Source: Aristolochia californica (lineage: Eukaryota; Streptophyta; Magnoliopsida; Piperales; Aristolochiaceae). From it: a stretch of DNA of 64,000 nt. Of the stretch, positions 61,071 through 64,000 are shown in pieces. The number at the start of each line of letters is the position of its first letter. The first letter of the stretch is position 1. Under the pieces are notes generated by a model, which was given only the letters and a program-made list of their open reading frames with translations, was not told the origin of the DNA and did no database searches. Where the stretch lies: NCBI GenBank assembly GCA_029961685.1, contig JARWKL010000003.1, positions 11,255,657 to 11,319,656 on the forward strand, in the 5' to 3' direction. A program made the translations under genes and the position numbers.

Positions 61071-61242
61071 TTTGATGTATGATAGGTTTTTAGATTTGGT
61101 GACTAGTATGAAGGGTAGACACCTTTATTTAGATGATACAATCTATGGTTGATGAGTTTGATGTATGATAGGTTTTTAGATTTGGTGACTAGTATGAAGG
61201 GTAGACACCTTTATTTAGATGATACAATCTATGGTTGATGGG
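61071..61242. repeat. 86-bp tandem duplication, essentially perfect
   Basis: 61071-61156 and 61157-61242 are identical except at the last two bases. Both start 'tttgatgtatgataggtttt' and end 'caatctatggttgatg'. Confidence 0.92.
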
Positions 61243-61540
61243 AAGAAAAAAATTTATGAGCTTGTAAGTAGTGTGATAGTAAGCGTTATCAACCCATATG
61301 TGATTGAGGTAATTTAGTTTATTTTTTGTGTTATAGTATGTCTTGGTTGCAAATTTGATACGTTGATTACATTTTTGTGTTCTTTTTATGTAGGAAAATT
61401 TTGATGTAAATTTTTATGGTGACGTGGATGTTAGACACAGTCTAGGGCTACGAGTTATAGGGTTACCAAAGAGAAATATACAATTGGTTCCAGTGTTTTG
61501 GGGATCCACAAGAAGTGATTTTGAACCCTTATCAAGGGGT
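61243..61540. other. Intergenic
   Basis: A plus-strand frame from 61424 has no recognisable domain; nothing else was seen. Confidence 0.3.
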
Positions 61541-62098
61541 TTCAAGGGAGGACTAGGAGTGACTCTGTCGGAGGTATACATGGATTTAAATTTGACATAT
61601 TCTTAAAGGTAGGAAAAAGAAGATGAAGAGATTGTGCAGATGGATGTCCTAACCGATTGTACCATAGACTTGTCTCGGTTTCCTTGGTTGAGGCGACATT
61701 TATTTTAGGCACGTCCGGGTAGTAGAGCCCCCCATTGTTCATGGCCTCCACCAATTCCCTGCTTCGTTACAAGATCCTGAACTACACAAGAAGTTGGTGA
61801 GAAGGTAATTGAGCAATTGAAATGTTGTGTTAGCTGACTTAAAAATAAAATATTCAAGGGAAAGTAGGAAGAAAAAGAATATCTGTGAGTGGAAGTGATG
61901 GTACAACAGAGGTGGATCCTTTCCCGAGAACTTTAGTTTGGGAGCCATCAACTATGGTAACAAATTTATTCGTGAGACAAGGAGAAACTAAGTGAGTAGA
62001 TTTTTGTTACATGTGAGATGCTCGGAGGCCTCTGAGTCAATTATCTAGGATGAAGAGGAGGAATTGGCAGAGATCATACCTGAAGCGGTGGTGGTAGC
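61541..62098 (-). mobile_element. Copia protease/GAG-pre-integrase fragment
   Basis: The minus strand reads SLWYNRLGHPSAQSL, the GAG-pre-integrase W-x-R-L-G-H-P motif, preceded by frame-broken sequence resembling 33640-33960 of Copia 1 (shared wording 'tttgggagccatcaactat' versus 'tttgggaaccattagcaat'). The hAT-like element at 62099 cuts it off. Confidence 0.65.
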
Positions 62099-63914
62099 TA
62101 GTGGTGGCATTGAGCTGAGCTGAGCCCGAACCTGCCTATGTTCGAGCCGAACTTGATTTAAATATTTCAAACTCGAGCTCGAGCCTAAAATTGTTATCGA
62201 GCTCGAACCTAATAATTTTAACCGAGTTCGAGCCAAGCTCGAGCTTCAACATTCATTTAAAATTTTTCAAAAAATACATGTCTCGAGTTCGTGCTCCAGC
62301 ATACATTTAAAACTTAGCAAAAAATACATGCCAAATAAATTGTATATAAAGTTATGCATACATTTTACATAAAATTGGGAATGACCTCTACTTAAAATTG
62401 GGCATAAGGGTGGCATCGAATCCAGCTGAGTCCGAACCTTGTTCAAGCCGAGCTTGATTTAAATATTTTGAATTCAAGCTGGAGCCGACCCTAGCCTCGA
62501 GCCTAAAATTGTAATCGAACTAGAGCCTAATAATTTTAACTGAGTTTGAGCTTATCCTACATTTAATACTCTATGTAAAATATATGTCAAATAAATTATA
62601 TATAAAATTGTGTATACATTTTAAAAAAAGAATGATAGGAAATGTTCAACATTGAATTTCAATAAAGGATTAGAACGCACTAATATTAATCTTTTTTACT
62701 TCAAATGTTGTCTAACTTATTTTTTAATTTTTGAATCTGGCCATAAATTTACTATGGCCTCCTTAGTGCCCCTGGTTGAAAATTTATATTCTAGGAAAAA
62801 CTAAAAATGTTTTTCCTATAATACATATTTCTAAAAAAAACGTTAAATAAAATCCTATTATTATTAGAACTTATTAGAAAATTACAAGAAATATTTTAAA
62901 ATTTTCTTAGGAAATTTAAATGGACCTCTTATTGCCTCTTCTAGAGAAATAAATAAAAATTAATAATTTATCTAATATATTACTATACTTATCTATAAAT
63001 TTTTAATCAAATAAAATGTCAAACACAAAATTGCTATGAAAATTGCCTCATGCTAAAAGTATTACAACATCAACTGTCTAATACTTATTCAAAAAAATTC
63101 TATATGGTTTTCTAGCCCTTCTTGGCGGGAAAATCTTACTTAGAAAATTATATGATTTTTGAATAAAAATTTTACATTTAAATTTTTTTTTACAAAAAAC
63201 ATGAGACACTAATAGTCCATAGAAACGTATTTCTTCTAAAATGTGTTTTCAATTTCTTCAAGAGCCATGAGGAAGGAGAGTATAAGAAAAAACTTTTTGT
63301 TTTTTCACTTAATGATCTCGCACGTGCAAAATTGTCCTCGTGCAGGGGGGGGGGGGGGGGGGGGGGATGGGGATTATTTCTCCCCTTAACTTAGGTATCT
63401 CTGGTTTTTGTTTTCCACCGAGACGACGCGGAGGGAAGGGGGTTAGCGGCGCCAGCGAGGACCAGTCGTCGGGGATGACGGCTGCGACAAAGGTTGCGAC
63501 AACGGAAGCAGTGGTGACGGAAGCGGCGCTGAAGGAAACCACGAAGATGGAAACAGAGGTGAAGGCATACGAGGGGAGGAAGAAATCCAACCGACAGCGA
63601 TAGAGGCGGCCGACTAGCAGCTGTCGACGATAGAGGCGGCGATAACAACGGATGGGAGGGGCTCAACGGTGGTGAGGGGAGGAAGAATTTTCCCCCCTTT
63701 CTCTCGCTGTCACTCTTGCTCCCGCTCCCCTGCTTCCCTTCTCCCGGTCCAGACTCAGCTCGTTAACGAACCCACTCGCGAGCTTTCGAGTTGAACCTTG
63801 ATTCGGTCAAGCTCGACTCATTAATTTAAACGAGCCGATCCCAGATCTCGAACCGAATCGAACCTAGCTGAGCTCGAGCCGCTCGCAAACCGGCTCGGTT
63901 CGAAGCCACCCCTT
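62099..63914 (-). mobile_element. Non-autonomous hAT-like element, copy 2 (inverted relative to copy 1)
   Basis: The minus-strand left end AAGGGGTGGCTTCGAACCGA and the plus-strand left end TAGTGGTGGCATTGAG form the termini. Read on the minus strand it follows copy 1: the GGCTCG-rich end, a GC-rich segment with 'gtcgacagctgct' and 'ttggatttcttcctcccctc', 'cacgtgcgagatcat', then AT-rich DNA. One end is duplicated in tandem (62099-62340 and 62406-62600). A G tract (about 22 nt) occupies 63345-63366. No transposase frame is seen; the GC-rich frames at 63309-63666 are low complexity. Confidence 0.65.
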
Positions 63915-64000
63915 GTCGCAACAACGGTTGAGGAGGAACTTGGATCAAAGGCCATTAGAGTTTTTATTTTGTGCAATAAGTTATACTCATCAATGGTAAG
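63915..64000. other. Window edge
   Basis: Too short to assign. Confidence 0.3.

Noticed and set aside
1..64000. tRNA, rRNA or other structured RNA genes
   Set aside because: No cloverleaf-like or rRNA-like segment was noticed; the only tRNA-related sequences are retroelement primer-binding sites.

Overview
This window is nuclear DNA of a flowering plant. It has spliced genes with GT-AG introns, TATA boxes far from start codons, plant gene families (a plant-length TCTP, an SPX-RING ligase of the NLA/BAH1 type, an RFI2-like RING-H2 ligase), and a dense mix of LTR retrotransposons, MITEs, a MULE and hAT-like elements. Nothing prokaryotic is present. I could not place the species; nothing seen points to a grass.

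Layout: 1-212 is the first-exon start of an unrecognised minus-strand gene. 914-1111 is a Tourist-like MITE. 3086-8761 is the plus-strand EXO5 (exonuclease V / DEM1) locus, whose seven exons are recognisable but carry three frameshifts and a stop codon. 9686-13632 is a minus-strand LTR element whose body is not gag-pol but sense-strand fragments of host genes (glutamate synthase, a CDKAL1-type tRNA methylthiotransferase, and others not identified). 14612-16974 is a non-autonomous hAT-like element rich in GGCTCG/CTCGAG subterminal repeats. 18267-28540 is a complete six-exon RFI2-like E3 ligase gene on the minus strand, with a retroelement of about 2 kb, a LINE RNase H remnant and a minisatellite in its introns. 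29580-35850 holds dead Copia sequence. 36825-38709 is an intact five-exon TCTP gene (168 aa). 40958-43269 is an intact six-exon NLA-like gene (325 aa). From 45.1 kb to the end the window is mostly transposon: a degenerate Copia element whose LTR was interrupted by a 1.9-kb MULE with a perfect 9-bp target duplication, an oxalyl-CoA synthetase (AAE3-like) gene relic, a CACTA transposase scrap, nested non-coding LTR elements (54.2-59.7 kb), and a second, inverted hAT-like copy (62099-63914) inserted in a Copia remnant.

The three intact genes are independent single genes, not a cluster. RFI2-like and NLA-like are both RING ubiquitin ligases, but their families act in different pathways (light/flowering and phosphate/nitrate homeostasis).

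The most interesting items are the LTR element with captured host coding fragments, and a family of non-coding LTR elements that share a conserved module of about 190 bp at several places in the window, one of them inside the RFI2-like intron. All identifications are by eye from translated motifs; no search was run.
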